Shown here piece by piece: positions 23,643-32,909 of a stretch of 64,000 nucleotides of DNA. The translations under genes and the position numbers were made by a program. The DNA lies in the NCBI GenBank assembly GCA_964626265.1, contig CAZVCG010000004.1:7114-71113 (forward strand). The letters run 5' to 3'. The notes below the pieces were generated by a model, which saw only the letters and a program-made list of their open reading frames with translations, was not told the DNA's origin and did no database searches. The DNA is from CAZVCG01 sp964626265 (GTDB lineage: Bacteria > Pseudomonadota > Alphaproteobacteria > UBA9219). The stretch's first letter is position 1, and each line of letters opens with the position of its first letter.

Positions 23643-24509
23643 ATGAACGATAAGCCTCCTATCATTATCCTCGGCGGACGTAGCCTCGTCGCGCCTTATC
23701 TTATCAAACGGCTTGCTAATGAAAATTTGCGCGCCGATGTCATTTCACGCGGTAAAGTGGATTTGCCGGAAGGTTTCCGATCCATCTCTCTCGAATTGGG
23801 CCAGACCGTAGACTGGCACGCGCCGGAAAAAGCGATTGTAATTAGCTTGCTTCCCCTCGGCGTTCTGACGACCAATCTCGCGAGGTTTTCCAAGGCCCAG
23901 GCAATCGTCGCGCTCGGCTCCACAAGCCGTTTCAGCAAATGCGCTAGCGGCGATCCCTTTGAACGCGCCATCGCCGAAAATCTGGAAATGGCCGAAAACA
24001 TTCTCAAACCTTGGTGCGTGAAGAACAAGATCGTTTACACGCTCTTGCGCCCAACGCTGATTTATGACGGCATGAACGACCAAAACATCGCCCGCATCGC
24101 GCGTATAATCATGAAGTCGGGATTTTTCCCCGTGGCTGCGCCCGCCAAAGGACTGCGCCAGCCTATTCATGCCGACGACGTGGCCAAGGCCATCATGAAT
24201 GCGCTCGGCAACGCAAGCGTTTATAACAAATGCCTGAATATCGCCGGCGGACAGGTTCTGCCCTACCGGACGATGGTTGAAACAGTATTTCAGTCGATGG
24301 GCAAAAAACCGCGTATCGTGGCTTTGCCTACGCCCGTCCTGCAACGGCTGTTTCAGATGGCCACAAAACTTGGCCTGTTAAATGAATCCGGCTTTGGCTT
24401 CGAAGTCTTCAAGCGCATGAACGACGATCTGGTCTTCGATAACGACGAAGGCATGAAGCTTCTGAACTACGCGCCGCGCGAGTTCGAGCCGAAAGTGAAG
24501 GTTTCGTAA
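23643..24509 (+). CDS. Extended SDR / NAD(P)-dependent epimerase-like protein
   Basis: The 288-residue protein has a Rossmann start (PPIIILGGRSLVAPYLIKRLA), a central VALGSTSRFSK segment, ILRPTLIYDG-like TLLRPTLIYDG and a downstream HADDVAKAIMNAL motif, all typical of atypical extended SDRs. The glycine motif is GGRSLVAP rather than GxxGxxG, and the YxxxK catalytic pair is not evident. It may bind NAD(P) without classic epimerase activity, as NDUFA9-type members do. It ends 3 bp before the stop of the convergent dnaA. Confidence 0.75.
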   Translation: MNDKPPIIILGGRSLVAPYLIKRLANENLRADVISRGKVDLPEGFRSISLELGQTVDWHAPEKAIVISLLPLGVLTTNLARFSKAQAIVALGSTSRFSKCASGDPFERAIAENLEMAENILKPWCVKNKIVYTLLRPTLIYDGMNDQNIARIARIIMKSGFFPVAAPAKGLRQPIHADDVAKAIMNALGNASVYNKCLNIAGGQVLPYRTMVETVFQSMGKKPRIVALPTPVLQRLFQMATKLGLLNESGFGFEVFKRMNDDLVFDNDEGMKLLNYAPREFEPKVKVS

Positions 24510-24512
24510 CGC

Positions 24513-25952
24513 TTAACTCTGCAGCAACCTGCGCAACAATTCCACGTCTTCGCGGAACGTAGCGTCGTAAGCCGACAATTCCTCGATCTTCTTGACGGCG
24601 TGGATCACCGTTGTGTGGTCGCGGCCGCCGAATTTGCGGCCGATTTCCGGCAAGCTGCGCGGCGTAAGCTGCTTGGCCAAATACATGGCAACCTGACGCG
24701 GGCGCGCCACGGCCCGAGCGCGTCGCGCGGAATGCATATCCGTCAGGCGGACGTTGTAGTGTTCGGCGACCTTTTTCTGGATTTCGTCGATCGTGATGCG
24801 GCGTTCTGTCGAGCGCAATAAATCCGCCAGAACTTCATGCGTCATCTCAATGGATATTGTGCGTCCGACGAGTTGGGCGTGCGCCACGATGCGGTTGAGC
24901 GCGCCTTCAAGCTCGCGGATGTTCGACGTGATCTTGTGCGCGAGGAATTCGATGACTTTGTCCGGCACCGGACAGCCAAGTTTCTCTGCTTTTGCCGCTA
25001 GAATGCCGAGACGCAATTCGTAATTCGCAGGATGCAGGTCGGCCACGAGGCCCCAGCCGAGGCGCGAACGCAAGCGTTCTTCCATGCGGTCGAGATCCTG
25101 AGGCGATTTATCCGCCGAGACGATGACCTGACGGTTGCGGTCGACGAGCGAGTTAAAAGTATGGAAGAACTCTTCCTGCGTCGTGTCCTTGCCGCCGATG
25201 AACTGAACGTCGTCGATCATCAGAACGTCGACCGAGCGGAATTGCTCCTTGAAGGAAACGGTGTCCTTGAAACGCAAAGCGCGCACAAACTGGTACATGA
25301 ACTTTTCCGCCGACATATAAATGACGCGGCGGTGCGGATAGGTATTGCGGATGTGCCACGCGATGGCGTGCATCAAGTGCGTCTTGCCCAGCCCTACCCC
25401 GCCATAGAGAAACAGAGGGTTAAAGGACGGCGTTTCCGTGTCCGCGACGCGGCGTGCGGCGGCATAGGCCAGTTCGTTAGGTTTGCCGACGACGAAATTC
25501 TCGAACGTAAAGCGCGGATCAAGCGGCGCTTCCATGGACGGCGAAGAATTAGCGGGATCTGAAGAACCGGCGCTAATAAATGATGGCTTGGGCGCCGAAA
25601 CGACAGGCTGCGGCTCCCTAAATTCGGTAACCGTGGGTTGCTCTACCCGGGCATCCGCAACCACGCTCACGGCGGGTTTTGCGATGGGCGAGACGACCTT
25701 AAGCTCAACCTGTCCGTTCTTGACGAATTGCATCCACATCGTGCGGATCGTGTCGCCGTAATGCGCTTCGACCCAGTCGCGCATGAAGCGTGTCGGAAGC
25801 GACAGCTGCAGCAAGGTCACTCCGCCTTGCTCTGATATTTCTCCGGCAACAGGCTCTAGCCATCGGCGAAAAGCCGTTTCGCCTAATTGCGCTCTCAGAC
25901 GTTCGCGCAGTTGCCGCCAAGCCGCTTCTGACTCCGTTGCCGATGCCGACAT
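24513..25952 (-). CDS. dnaA: Chromosomal replication initiator DnaA
   Basis: The start at 25952 is preferred because AAAAGGG lies 7 bases upstream and the product begins with domain I (WRQLRERLRAQLGETAFRRWL); an in-frame ATG at 26033 would add 27 residues. The product is about 479 residues: domain I, a linker of about 60 residues, the AAA+ domain with Walker A GGVGLGKTHL and Walker B VLMIDDVQFI, and the C-terminal DNA-binding domain with RKFGGRDHTTVIHA. It initiates replication at oriC. rpsT lies directly upstream on the same strand, a frequent alphaproteobacterial pairing. Confidence 0.96.
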   Translation of the reverse strand: MSASATESEAAWRQLRERLRAQLGETAFRRWLEPVAGEISEQGGVTLLQLSLPTRFMRDWVEAHYGDTIRTMWMQFVKNGQVELKVVSPIAKPAVSVVADARVEQPTVTEFREPQPVVSAPKPSFISAGSSDPANSSPSMEAPLDPRFTFENFVVGKPNELAYAAARRVADTETPSFNPLFLYGGVGLGKTHLMHAIAWHIRNTYPHRRVIYMSAEKFMYQFVRALRFKDTVSFKEQFRSVDVLMIDDVQFIGGKDTTQEEFFHTFNSLVDRNRQVIVSADKSPQDLDRMEERLRSRLGWGLVADLHPANYELRLGILAAKAEKLGCPVPDKVIEFLAHKITSNIRELEGALNRIVAHAQLVGRTISIEMTHEVLADLLRSTERRITIDEIQKKVAEHYNVRLTDMHSARRARAVARPRQVAMYLAKQLTPRSLPEIGRKFGGRDHTTVIHAVKKIEELSAYDATFREDVELLRRLLQS

Positions 25953-26494
25953 TGCTGCGCCCTTTTCATCTCCGTCAAAACCACTTTCCTTAGCTTGATG
26001 CGCGAGAGCTAAATTTGACACCATAGTCTCCATACATGACTTGATCAGGGCTTACTCGGGACACAACTACTGCATAGCGGCGCAAAATGTTACGCCGCAG
26101 TTATCAACCTGACTAACTTGACGACTTTAAAAAAAAAGGCGGGAAACCTTGTGAAGGAATGAGGCTCATCTTGTTTGTTTTCGATGAAAAATCCATGTCC
26201 TCAACACCATCTCACACTGTTTGTTCAAGAGGTGCGCACAATAATACGAATGATTCGGTTTTGACAATGGGCATAAAGCGAGAACAACCAAAAAAGCAAA
26301 AATCGTGCGTGAAACCTATGCAACGATTTTAACTAAAAAATATTTCTCTCTTGACTCTCGCGCATAAAAAAACGCGCACCGATTAAAGATCAATGCGCGT
26401 ATAATTTTTTAATCATCTATTGGGATAAAACTATAGGGTTATTCCAGCATAATATGTGCGTTCGATTACACTGACACACAATAGATTGTGGCTC
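25953..26494. other. dnaA-rpsT intergenic region
   Basis: This 540-bp interval carries the dnaA promoter and leader and, at its right end, the rpsT terminator. One weak DnaA-box-like TTATCAACC occurs at 26101. No cluster of boxes or AT-rich unwinding element of convincing type is seen, so I do not call an origin here. Confidence 0.5.
26366..26400 (-). terminator. Intrinsic terminator of rpsT
   Basis: On the minus strand ACGCGCA and TGCGCGT (26394-26400 and 26372-26378) form a 7-bp stem followed by a run of T (26371-26366). It lies about 95 bp after the rpsT stop. Confidence 0.65.
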
Positions 26495-26779
26495 TTAGGC
26501 CTTGGCCTTCTTTCCAACTTCCATCGCCTTAACGCGCTTTGCCAAACGCGATGTCTTGCGCGCCGCGGTTTTCCAATGCACGGTGCCGCGATTAGCCGCG
26601 CGGGCCAGATTGGATTCCGCCGCGCGCAAGGCCGTCTTGGCGGCGATTTGATCTTTTGACGCGACGGCTTTTTCTACGGCTTTCGTTAGTGTATGGACTT
26701 TAGCGCGGCGCGAACGGTTAAGAGCGTTGCGTTTGATTGTTTGGCGGGCGCGTTTCGCGGCGGATTTATGCGTAGCCAT
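26495..26779 (-). CDS. rpsT: 30S ribosomal protein S20
   Basis: The 94-residue basic protein begins MATHKSAAKRARQTIKRNAL, the S20 signature, and is rich in Lys, Arg and Ala throughout, ending in a KAM-EVGKKAKA tail. It binds 16S rRNA early in 30S assembly. It is monocistronic, with a terminator downstream. Confidence 0.97.
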   Translation of the reverse strand: MATHKSAAKRARQTIKRNALNRSRRAKVHTLTKAVEKAVASKDQIAAKTALRAAESNLARAANRGTVHWKTAARKTSRLAKRVKAMEVGKKAKA

Positions 26780-27025
26780 ATTCTTAATTTCCTCGTCTCG
26801 TTACGTTTTCATGTCGGAAGGCGCGATTAATACGCGGGGCTATCTTGCGGGTCAAGTGTTTAGCCGAGCGACAAGCGTCAAGGATACCAATTTATGGGAG
26901 TTTCTTAACCGAAAATGACAGGACTTCGGCTTTAATGGTTAATATATAACCCGAAAACGGTTTAACTTGAATTTTTCATACGCGAGTGATTAAATTCGAG
27001 CGCTGATCAGGAGCGATGGCGCAAC

Positions 27026-27823
27026 ATGGCCAAAAAATCTCTACCAACCCAATCCGCCAAAGAGGCGAACGTCCATATGTTAGGCAACGCCGTGCGCGAC
27101 ATCGCCGGCGAGGGTTTGCGTCCGGACGATCAGGTGTTGTCCGAAGAAAACGGCAGGATTAAATACCGCGCCGTGAAGCAAAATGATGAGGCGGTAGATT
27201 CATATAGGCCCACCCCTACAGAAAACAGAGCGTTCGCGCATGAACTTGGCGGGAAAGAAATCGAACTTTTACTTTATAGAGCCATCAAATCCCCGCACTT
27301 AATACAGGGCCCCCGAAGAAGAATGCTTTTGGGTGAACTTCAAGCATGGGCCTTTGAGGGAAAGAAAACGAAGCGTCTAGCTCCACATACGGCAAAGCGC
27401 GGATTTATATTCGATCCAAAAACACACTCGATATCCAGCCTGTCGCTTTACCGGCAAATTAAAAAGACCAATCCGAGGCTGGAACAGTTGCTCGGTTTCA
27501 GGCAGTTAAGGCCTTCGCGCAACTATAATGCCGTTCGCACGACGCAGATCGCCGCCGATGGGTACGATCAGGTCGAAACAGAAGGCGTTCTTAAGGGCGA
27601 GCAAGTTAATAAGGTGGCCGATTACGCCGCCGCCGTTCAGCCGATGGCTCCTTTATTTACGCCCACCAAACGCCGCCTCAGGGACAATAACAGTCTGAAA
27701 TTGGAAAACGCCATCCTGAGCGAACAGGCGCCTGACGCGTCACAAGGCCGTAAGACGGTAGATTTAGAACTCCTCCTTTTGGCCGCACACGCCGCAAGGT
27801 TTCCTGTGCCTTTTGCTGCGTAA
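27026..27823 (+). CDS. Unknown 265-residue soluble protein
   Basis: I do not recognise a family. The product is polar and basic with no signal peptide or membrane helix and no repeat. It has a central basic stretch (GPRRRMLLGELQAW, RLAPHTAKRG) and Lys/Arg-rich patches near 215-222. GGAGCG lies upstream of the ATG. It stands alone between rpsT (divergent) and prs, followed by a hairpin at 27865. Confidence 0.6.
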   Translation: MAKKSLPTQSAKEANVHMLGNAVRDIAGEGLRPDDQVLSEENGRIKYRAVKQNDEAVDSYRPTPTENRAFAHELGGKEIELLLYRAIKSPHLIQGPRRRMLLGELQAWAFEGKKTKRLAPHTAKRGFIFDPKTHSISSLSLYRQIKKTNPRLEQLLGFRQLRPSRNYNAVRTTQIAADGYDQVETEGVLKGEQVNKVADYAAAVQPMAPLFTPTKRRLRDNNSLKLENAILSEQAPDASQGRKTVDLELLLLAAHAARFPVPFAA

Positions 27824-27864
27824 AGCCGGCTGCCCAATGCACAAACTCTCAGATAAGCGCTGTC

Positions 27865-27901
27865 AAATTCCCCGCCCCTCTGCGGGAGTGGGAGGGAATT
27901 T
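27865..27901 (+). terminator. Hairpin after the unknown gene
   Basis: AAATTCCC (27865-27872) pairs with GGGAATTT (27894-27901), and an inner CCCGC/GCGGG pair can extend the structure. There is no strong T run afterwards, so termination is likely but not certain. Confidence 0.4.
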
Positions 27902-28094
27902 TACCGTACCCTGTCGATCATGCGCACTATCATTGGACTTTGTATAAATTTTCCTTTTTTTTAGTTCCACGCATCCGTTTCACAAGCGGAACTATGAAAG
28001 CATTTAACCTCATTTACAGCCCCATTGGAGGCTGATATACCCACGCCGTAATTCCGCCTCAATTGTGAGGCTCATGCGGCAAGGGATTATTATT

Positions 28095-29054
28095 ATGCCA
28101 AACAGCATTAAGCTTATCGCAGGAAACAACAACCGTCCGCTTGCCGAAGCCATGGCCCAATATTTGGGCGTCAATCTCACCCAAGCCAACATCAAATGTT
28201 TTTCCGATAAAGAAATTTTCGTCGAGATCCTCGAAAACGTGCGCGGCGAAGACACGTTCGTCGTTCAACCGACAAGCTGCCCCGCCAATGATAGCCTGAT
28301 GGAGCTTCTTGTTTCCATCGACACGTTGCGCCGCAGTTCGGCCCGCCGCATCACCGCCGTGATGCCCTATTACGGGTACGCGAGGCAGGACCGAAAGACC
28401 AGTCCGCGTTCGCCCATCACCGCCAAGCTGGTCGCAAACCTGATCACCCGCGCCGGCGCCGACCGTGTGTTGACGCTCGATCTGCATGCCGGACAGATAC
28501 AGGGCTTTTTCGATATTCCTCTCGACAACCTTTATGCCGCGCCCGTTTTTGCGCGTGACATTCGCGACTCCATGCTCTCGAACGGCAAAATGCCGAAGTG
28601 CCTCACTATCGTATCGCCAGATACCGGCGGCGTGGTGCGCGCGCGCGCGCTGGCCAAACGGGTTGACGCCGACCTCGCCATCATCGACAAGCGCCGCGAA
28701 AGAGCCGGTGAATCCGAAGTGATGAACATTATTGGCGAAGTCAAAGACCGCACCTGCATTCTCTTCGACGATATCGTGGACAGCGCGGGAACCTTGTGCA
28801 ACGCCGCCGACGCAATTCTGAACAAGGGCGCAAAAACCGTTATTGCCTATTGCACACACGGCGTTTTTTCCGGCAAGGCCGTCGAAAAGATCACGGCTTC
28901 AGGAATCCAGAGCATTACCGTGACCGACAGCATCGCCGCGTCGCCGGAAGTGGCTGCCTGCAAGAAAATCCGCTATCTGAGCGTCGCCCCGCTCCTCGCC
29001 GAAGCCGTAGCGCGCATCAGCCAGGAACGCTCGGTGTCGAGCTTGTTTACGTGA
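28095..29054 (+). CDS. prs: Ribose-phosphate pyrophosphokinase (PRPP synthetase)
   Basis: The start at 28095 is preferred (AAGGGA 8 bases upstream; product begins MPNSIKLIAGNNNRPLA) over one at 28065. The 319-residue class I enzyme has DLHAGQIQGFFDIP, SPDTGGVVRARALAKR and the PRPP-binding loop FDDIVDSAGTLCNAADA. It makes PRPP from ribose 5-phosphate and ATP for nucleotide, histidine and tryptophan synthesis. It appears monocistronic. Confidence 0.97.
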   Translation: MPNSIKLIAGNNNRPLAEAMAQYLGVNLTQANIKCFSDKEIFVEILENVRGEDTFVVQPTSCPANDSLMELLVSIDTLRRSSARRITAVMPYYGYARQDRKTSPRSPITAKLVANLITRAGADRVLTLDLHAGQIQGFFDIPLDNLYAAPVFARDIRDSMLSNGKMPKCLTIVSPDTGGVVRARALAKRVDADLAIIDKRRERAGESEVMNIIGEVKDRTCILFDDIVDSAGTLCNAADAILNKGAKTVIAYCTHGVFSGKAVEKITASGIQSITVTDSIAASPEVAACKKIRYLSVAPLLAEAVARISQERSVSSLFT

Positions 29055-29275
29055 TTGAAGTAATGTAATAATGAAATACTTGCTTCACTCGTAAGGTTAT
29101 GGCTCTATTTACATTTCACGTACAAAATTTCTTTTGGCTGCAGCACTGCAAAAAATGGGTAGATAATTACCCATAAACACAAGTTAACACCTCATAAACC
29201 ATTGATTTTCCTAATTACTTTCGTGGCCTCCCTGTAAAATGGCTTCGTATTTAAGCAATTTTACGGACGGTCATT

Positions 29276-29956
29276 ATGACGGACAACAAAAAATCGCCTT
29301 CTGATTTTGAAGCACAGTTTGATGATGCAGAAAGAGACCTTATCAAACAACAGAAAATAGTATCGAGATTTGTCATTCAGACAGGTCACGGTGCAAAAGC
29401 AGTTAGAAAACATCTGCAAAAGGTTTGCGATCAAGAAACATGGATAAACGACGCCATGGATGAGCTATTAAAACTCAAGAATACGTCTGAAGAATTTAAA
29501 GCCGAGGCCCCTGCTTTATGCCTAAGGGCCAGAGATTTGAAACAGTATACACGGGATATGAATAATGCCCTTTATCTCGATCTGGCGCGTCATAAGTATG
29601 ATCTTCCTACAAAAGTAAGTTTTCTGACTAGCATGATTTTCGGACCTTGGGTCGCTGTGCAAAAAGGTTTTGGGAATGGCACAATCACTCCCGATTATGC
29701 GGCAGGGGCTGGTGGTCTTCTGGGCCTTGGGGTCATTTTTTTAAGCAAGATTGATGCTGGATTCAGAGCGGCGGGCAAAGCTATTTGCTCAACTCCAAAA
29801 CAAATCAGAGCCGAATTCCGGGCCGCAAGCAAAGCTGTTTATGAAGCGCCGCAGCAAATCTGGGACAGCAACTCGTTCATTTATGTGCGGGAAACGATCA
29901 AGGAAAAGCGCCGCGTTGCGCAAAAAGCACTGAATACGTGGAAACTCAAAGTGTGA
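29276..29956 (+). CDS. Unknown protein with a hydrophobic hairpin near the C-terminal third
   Basis: I do not recognise this 226-residue protein. The first 125 residues are charged and helical. A hydrophobic region (about 122-163, SFLTSMIFGPWVAVQKG and AAGAGGLLGLGVIFLSK) could form one or two membrane helices. Repeated AGKAI, ASKAV segments follow, then a basic C-terminus. It converges with a small membrane-protein gene, overlapping by 11 bp. The upstream 220 bp are AT-rich. Confidence 0.55.
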   Translation: MTDNKKSPSDFEAQFDDAERDLIKQQKIVSRFVIQTGHGAKAVRKHLQKVCDQETWINDAMDELLKLKNTSEEFKAEAPALCLRARDLKQYTRDMNNALYLDLARHKYDLPTKVSFLTSMIFGPWVAVQKGFGNGTITPDYAAGAGGLLGLGVIFLSKIDAGFRAAGKAICSTPKQIRAEFRAASKAVYEAPQQIWDSNSFIYVRETIKEKRRVAQKALNTWKLKV

Positions 29957-30182
29957 GGTTGTCTTTTTCTGGCATTTTTTTGTACTTGCCAATGCCAAGA
30001 GCTTTCGCCCTTGCGTCGCGATTTTTTTCCATTTCCTCAAAAAACTTCTGATCGTCTTTACTAAACCCTCTAGGCAAAAAATTTTTATCCCACCATGCCG
30101 TGGCCAACTTATAGAGCTTTGCCATGCCAGCTCCGACAATTACGAGTCCAGCAGCCGCGAAGCCATATTCGATATTAGTCAT
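29946..30182 (-). CDS. Small single-pass membrane protein, unknown
   Basis: The 78-residue product has an N-terminal membrane helix (about 7-27, YGFAAAGLVIVGAGMAKLY) and a charged cytoplasmic tail (DDQKFFEEMEKNRDARAKALG). GAGAAGG lies 8 bases before the ATG, which argues for real translation. No family is recognised. Confidence 0.55.
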   Translation of the reverse strand: MTNIEYGFAAAGLVIVGAGMAKLYKLATAWWDKNFLPRGFSKDDQKFFEEMEKNRDARAKALGIGKYKKMPEKDNLTL

Positions 30183-30441
30183 TGGAATACCTTCTCATTT
30201 ACGCCTCCCTTATTCTGCCTTTTTTGCCTGTGTCCCTCAAGCATGTTAGGCAATGGTTAATACTTTCGGGTTGAACGGAAAGGCATAATTAGCCACATAA
30301 TTAATATGATGAAACTTAAGGCAAAATAGCCGTAGTGTCTTAACACGAAGAAAAATATTTGTTATCCCTGCCATCGCGTAGTAAGTAATCCCCACCCCGG
30401 CACCCCTGGAGGCCGGATTTACCACCTAATGGAGAAACAAA

Positions 30442-31188
30442 ATGACGCAAGTTGAAACGCTTGCGGCGGAAATTCGCGAACGCGCTGGCAAGGGAGCCTC
30501 GCACGCCATCCGCCGTACTGAGAAACTGCCTGCCGTAATCTATGGCGACAAGCAACCGCCCCTTTTAATTACCATGGAAATGAAACTGGCCATTCGCTAC
30601 GTGAACAAAGCCAATTTCTTTACCAATCTTTTCGACATCGACGTCGGCGGCAAAAAGCACCGCGTGTTGCCCCGCGACGTTCAATTCGATCCGGTATCGG
30701 ACCGTCCGCTTCACATCGATTTTATGCGCGTTTCTCCCAAGACGAAAGTGCGCGTCTATGTGCCCGTGTCGTTCATCAATGCCGATAAATCGCCCGGCAT
30801 CAAGCGCGGCGGCACGCTTAACGTCGTGCATCACGAAATCGAAGTCACGTGCGCGCCCGACAAGATCCCCGGCAAGTTCGAAGTCAGCCTCGAAGGCCTG
30901 GCCATCGGCGACGCCGTGCATCTATCCGCGATCACGTTCCCCGAAGGCGTTCACCCGACATCGAAGGACAAAGCGTACACCATCGCCTCGATCGCGGTGC
31001 CCTCGGCCATTCGTTCGGAAGCCAAGGAAGCTGCTGCCGCTTCTGCTGCCGCCGCTGCCGCACCTGTTGCGGATGCTGCGGCTCCTGCTGCCGGCGCTGC
31101 GCCTGCTGCCGGCGCTGCGACTCCTGCTGCCGGCGCAAAGGCTGCGGCCCCTGCTGCTGGCGCGAAGCCAGCTGCGGGCAAGAAGTAA
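30442..31188 (+). CDS. rplY: 50S ribosomal protein L25/general stress protein Ctc
   Basis: The 248-residue protein has the N-terminal L25 domain that binds 5S rRNA (about 1-95), the C-terminal TL5/CTC beta domain (about 100-190), and a 55-residue tail composed almost only of Ala, Pro and Gly with a final basic KKPAAGKK-like end. The long form with both domains is usual in alphaproteobacteria; the alanine tail is lineage specific. GGAGAAAC precedes the ATG. It is followed by pth after 16 bp, a conserved rplY-pth-ychF operon. Confidence 0.95.
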   Translation: MTQVETLAAEIRERAGKGASHAIRRTEKLPAVIYGDKQPPLLITMEMKLAIRYVNKANFFTNLFDIDVGGKKHRVLPRDVQFDPVSDRPLHIDFMRVSPKTKVRVYVPVSFINADKSPGIKRGGTLNVVHHEIEVTCAPDKIPGKFEVSLEGLAIGDAVHLSAITFPEGVHPTSKDKAYTIASIAVPSAIRSEAKEAAAASAAAAAAPVADAAAPAAGAAPAAGAATPAAGAKAAAPAAGAKPAAGKK

Positions 31189-31204
31189 GACGTGAGAGGC
31201 GGTC

Positions 31205-31786
31205 GTGGCTCAACCCGAACGCCTTATCGTCGGACTTGGCAATCCCGGGCCGGAATACGCCCAGACACGCCACAACATCGGCTTTATGGCGCTGGATGCG
31301 CTTGCGTCCAGCGTCCGCGCCGCGCCGTGGCAGCGTAAATACAAGGCCCAGATTGCCGCCGCCGAGATCGACGGCCATGACGTTTTGTTGATCAAGCCGA
31401 TGACGTTCATGAACCTCTCAGGCGAGAGCGTTGGCGAGGCCATGCGCTTTTACAAACTTGAAGCCAAAGACGTGATCGTCTTTCACGACGACATCGATCT
31501 CGCCTCCGGCAAAGTGAAAGTGAAGCAAGGCGGCGGTAACGCCGGCCATAACGGACTGAAATCTCTGGATGCGCACATCGGCAACGATTACTGGCGCGTG
31601 AGGCTCGGCATCGGGCGGCCCGAGAACAAGGATATGGTGCACGATTATGTGCTGAACGGCTTTGCCAAGGCGGACAAGGCCTGGCTGGAGCCTTTGATGG
31701 CCGCCATTACGGGCAACGTTGCAAAGCTGTTAGGCAACAAACCCGACGAGTTCATGAGCCGGATTGCCGATATAATTAAATCATAG
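31205..31786 (+). CDS. pth: Peptidyl-tRNA hydrolase
   Basis: The 193-residue enzyme starts with GTG and shows GLGNPGPEYAQTRHNIGF with the catalytic His, KPMTFMNLSGESVG, the catalytic Asp in FHDDIDL, and GGGNAGHNGLKSLD. It releases peptides from prematurely dissociated peptidyl-tRNA. It sits between rplY and ychF, 9 bp from the latter. Confidence 0.97.
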   Translation: MAQPERLIVGLGNPGPEYAQTRHNIGFMALDALASSVRAAPWQRKYKAQIAAAEIDGHDVLLIKPMTFMNLSGESVGEAMRFYKLEAKDVIVFHDDIDLASGKVKVKQGGGNAGHNGLKSLDAHIGNDYWRVRLGIGRPENKDMVHDYVLNGFAKADKAWLEPLMAAITGNVAKLLGNKPDEFMSRIADIIKS

Positions 31787-31795
31787 GAATTAACA

Positions 31796-32902
31796 ATGGG
31801 TTTTAATTGCGGGATTGTGGGACTGCCGAACGTCGGCAAATCGACGTTGTTCAACGCGTTGACGGCGACAGCGGCGGCGCAAGCAGCGAATTATCCGTTT
31901 TGCACGATCGAGCCGAACGTAGGCCGCGTCAGTGTGCCGGACGAACGTTTGGACAAACTCGCGGCAATTGCCAATTCGGCCAAGATCATCCCGACGCAGC
32001 TTGAGTTCGTGGACATCGCTGGGTTGGTGCGCGGAGCTTCCAAGGGCGAAGGGCTGGGCAACCAGTTCCTTGCCAACATCCGCGAAGTGGACGCGATTAT
32101 CCATCTGCTCCGCTGTTTCGAGAATTCCGACATCACGCATGTGGAAGGCAACATCGATCCCATCCGCGATGCCGAGGTCGTCGAGACAGAATTGATGATC
32201 GCCGACATGGAGAGCCTCGAGAAACGCCTGTCGAACGCGCAGAAGAAAGCCAAAGGCGGCGATCAGGAGTCCAGGGAACAGATTACGGTGATGGAACCCG
32301 CCCTCGCCGCTTTGCAGGCAGGCAAGCCCGCGCGTACTATCTTGCCTTCTCTGTCAGCCGAACAAAAAAAGATTTTCAAGCAGTTACAATTGATCACCTC
32401 GAAGCCTGTATTATATGTGGCGAACGTTTCCGAGGCCGAGGCTGCGACCGGCAATTCATACTCCGAAGCTGTCGCCGCCAAGGCCAAGGCCGAAGGCACG
32501 CAGAGCGTCGTCATCGCCGCCGCGATCGAATCCGAAGTCGCCGTCTTGCCGAGCGAAGAGGACAAGAAAGAGTTTCTGGAGTCGTTGGGATTGAGCGAAC
32601 CTGGCCTCAACCGCGTCATCCGCGCGGGATACAAGCTACTTGATTTGGTGACGTTCTTCACCGTCGGCCCCAAGGAAGCGCGAGCATGGACGGTGCGGCG
32701 CGGCGCGTCGGCTCCGGAAGCGGCGGGCGTTATCCATACGGATTTCGAGCGCGGATTCATCAAGGCCGAAACCATAGATTACGCAAGCTATGTCGCCTAC
32801 AAGGGCGAAGCGGGCGCGCGCGAGGCTGGAAAGCTGCGTCAGGAGGGCAAAGATTACATTGTGCAGGACGGCGATATATTCCACTTCAGATTTAATGTGT
32901 GA
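31796..32902 (+). CDS. ychF: Redox-sensitive ribosome-binding ATPase YchF (Obg family)
   Basis: The 368-residue protein has the P-loop GLPNVGKSTLFNAL, switch motif DIAGLVRGASKGEGLGNQFL, a coiled coil inserted in the G domain (about 130-200) and a C-terminal TGS domain with FFTVGPKEARAW and DYIVQDGDIFHFRFNV. YchF is ATP-specific and acts in oxidative stress and translation start-site selection. It is the last gene of rplY-pth-ychF and ends 7 bp before a convergent gene. Confidence 0.97.
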   Translation: MGFNCGIVGLPNVGKSTLFNALTATAAAQAANYPFCTIEPNVGRVSVPDERLDKLAAIANSAKIIPTQLEFVDIAGLVRGASKGEGLGNQFLANIREVDAIIHLLRCFENSDITHVEGNIDPIRDAEVVETELMIADMESLEKRLSNAQKKAKGGDQESREQITVMEPALAALQAGKPARTILPSLSAEQKKIFKQLQLITSKPVLYVANVSEAEAATGNSYSEAVAAKAKAEGTQSVVIAAAIESEVAVLPSEEDKKEFLESLGLSEPGLNRVIRAGYKLLDLVTFFTVGPKEARAWTVRRGASAPEAAGVIHTDFERGFIKAETIDYASYVAYKGEAGAREAGKLRQEGKDYIVQDGDIFHFRFNV

Positions 32903-32909
32903 CCGCCAG

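Noticed and set aside
25953..26494. Chromosome origin (oriC) upstream of dnaA
   Set aside because: Only one weak DnaA-box-like sequence is seen and no DnaA-box cluster; genes expected near alphaproteobacterial origins (hemE, parAB, gidAB) are absent.
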